DNA from: Imbroritus primus
Lineage (GTDB): Bacteria; Pseudomonadota; Gammaproteobacteria; Burkholderiales; Burkholderiaceae
Length of the DNA: 64,000 nt
NCBI RefSeq assembly: GCF_964332355.1
Contig: NZ_OZ201294.1
Location: 62,001 to 126,000, forward strand
Reading direction: 5' to 3'
The position numbers and the translations under genes were made by a program. The notes under the pieces were generated by a model. It searched no databases and had not been told where the DNA came from. It saw only the letters and a list, made by a program, of their open reading frames with translations. How positions within the stretch are numbered: the stretch's first letter is position 1; each line of letters begins with the position of its first letter. Shown here piece by piece: positions 63,691 through 64,000 of the stretch.

Positions 63691-64000
63691 GTATCCGTGC
63701 CCCCGATGGGCGACCCTGGCCCCTCGGCATGTGCGGTGGAGCGCGATGACGTGCGCCCTGCCTCTGACCCCGCCGGGTCGGAGGTCTGACCAAACTCGCC
63801 CGTCCCCACAAACCCGCCTGCCAACTCCATGCCCGCGCTCTCCATTGCCTCGCGCAGGCGCGGCATGGCGGCTTCGATGAGATCGCGCGTCATCGGCTGG
63901 GCGCACAGGAAGCTGGCTTCCACCCGGCGCTCTTCCATCTTGACGGTCACATGTACCGGGCCAAGTTCCGCCGGATTGAGTTGCAGTTCGGCCATCCCCT
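63639..64000 (-). CDS. fliK: Flagellar hook-length control protein FliK, C-terminal part
   Basis: Open to the window edge, so only the last 120 or so residues are present. The conserved FliK C-terminal domain is seen as LQLNPAELGPVHVTVKMEER then QPMTRDLIEAAMPRLREAME. FliK measures hook length and switches the flagellar export apparatus. The tail (about 45 residues, Gly/Ser/Thr-rich) is unstructured. Shows the organism carries flagellar genes just beyond the window. Confidence 0.85.
   Translation of the reverse strand, partial: GMAELQLNPAELGPVHVTVKMEERRVEASFLCAQPMTRDLIEAAMPRLREAMESAGMELAGGFVGTGEFGQTSDPAGSEAGRTSSRSTAHAEGPGSPIGGTDTQLARVSSYEGLVDTFA

Overview
The window is a GC-rich bacterial chromosome segment, most likely from a betaproteobacterium. 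The support is the combination of PrpR/PrpB/PrpC/AcnD/PrpF, short H-NS family protein, FeoA/FeoB followed by a small Cys-rich membrane protein, GalU/GalE, a TRAP transporter, a CIO-type cytochrome bd and a flagellar FliK end. Most of it is ordinary metabolic chromosome. I cannot name the genus from the sequence alone.

Layout. 1-4.2 kb: acyl-CoA dehydrogenase family genes, a thiolase and a four-domain rhodanese, facing an IclR regulator. 5.3-7.3 kb: a DUF3455 lipoprotein, an ECF sigma factor and its anti-sigma factor. 7.5-11.3 kb: leucine catabolism genes (isovaleryl-CoA dehydrogenase, methylcrotonyl-CoA carboxylase beta subunit, enoyl-CoA hydratase). 12.9-21.5 kb: the complete 2-methylcitrate pathway prpB-prpC-acnD-prpF with the divergent sigma-54 activator prpR. 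21.6-23.1 kb: a YbaK-type deacylase and a YbaY-META secreted protein.

23.3-27.7 kb is the main accessory feature. Three head-to-tail units of exactly 1463 bp lie against a 28-bp dif site (27693-27720), the XerC/XerD chromosome dimer-resolution site. Every junction carries the XerC arm and central hexamer of dif, but only the rightmost has a canonical XerD arm, identical to that of E. coli dif. This is the arrangement left by repeated Xer-dependent insertion. Each unit encodes four small leftward proteins, none recognisable as a replication, coat, secretion or recombinase protein, plus several hairpins. I interpret it as a minimal satellite that uses host Xer and probably a helper's replication and packaging, like satellites of filamentous phages but much smaller. 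The site also implies the window is at the chromosome terminus.

27.9-36.4 kb: RcnB-like protein, hisC, the feo iron operon behind a Fur-like box, galU, an H-NS family gene, galE, a tyrosine-recombinase-like protein lacking most catalytic residues, and a 64-residue protein behind paired palindromes. 36.8-40.3 kb: a TakP-like TRAP transporter. 40.4-47.2 kb: a mixed set (XRE regulator, NlpD-like, PhyH-like dioxygenase, Csp3-like copper storage, azoreductase, YigZ, surface-adhesin-E-like protein, TauE/SafE, PagL). 47.2-56.4 kb: diguanylate cyclase, LamB-like lipoprotein, LysR/YeiH pair, phospholipase D family lipoprotein, SYLF protein, DsbA-family protein, HpcH/HpaI aldolase. 56.4-64 kb: cydAB plus a small subunit, a DUF2236 protein, an MscS channel, an ankyrin-like protein and the end of fliK.
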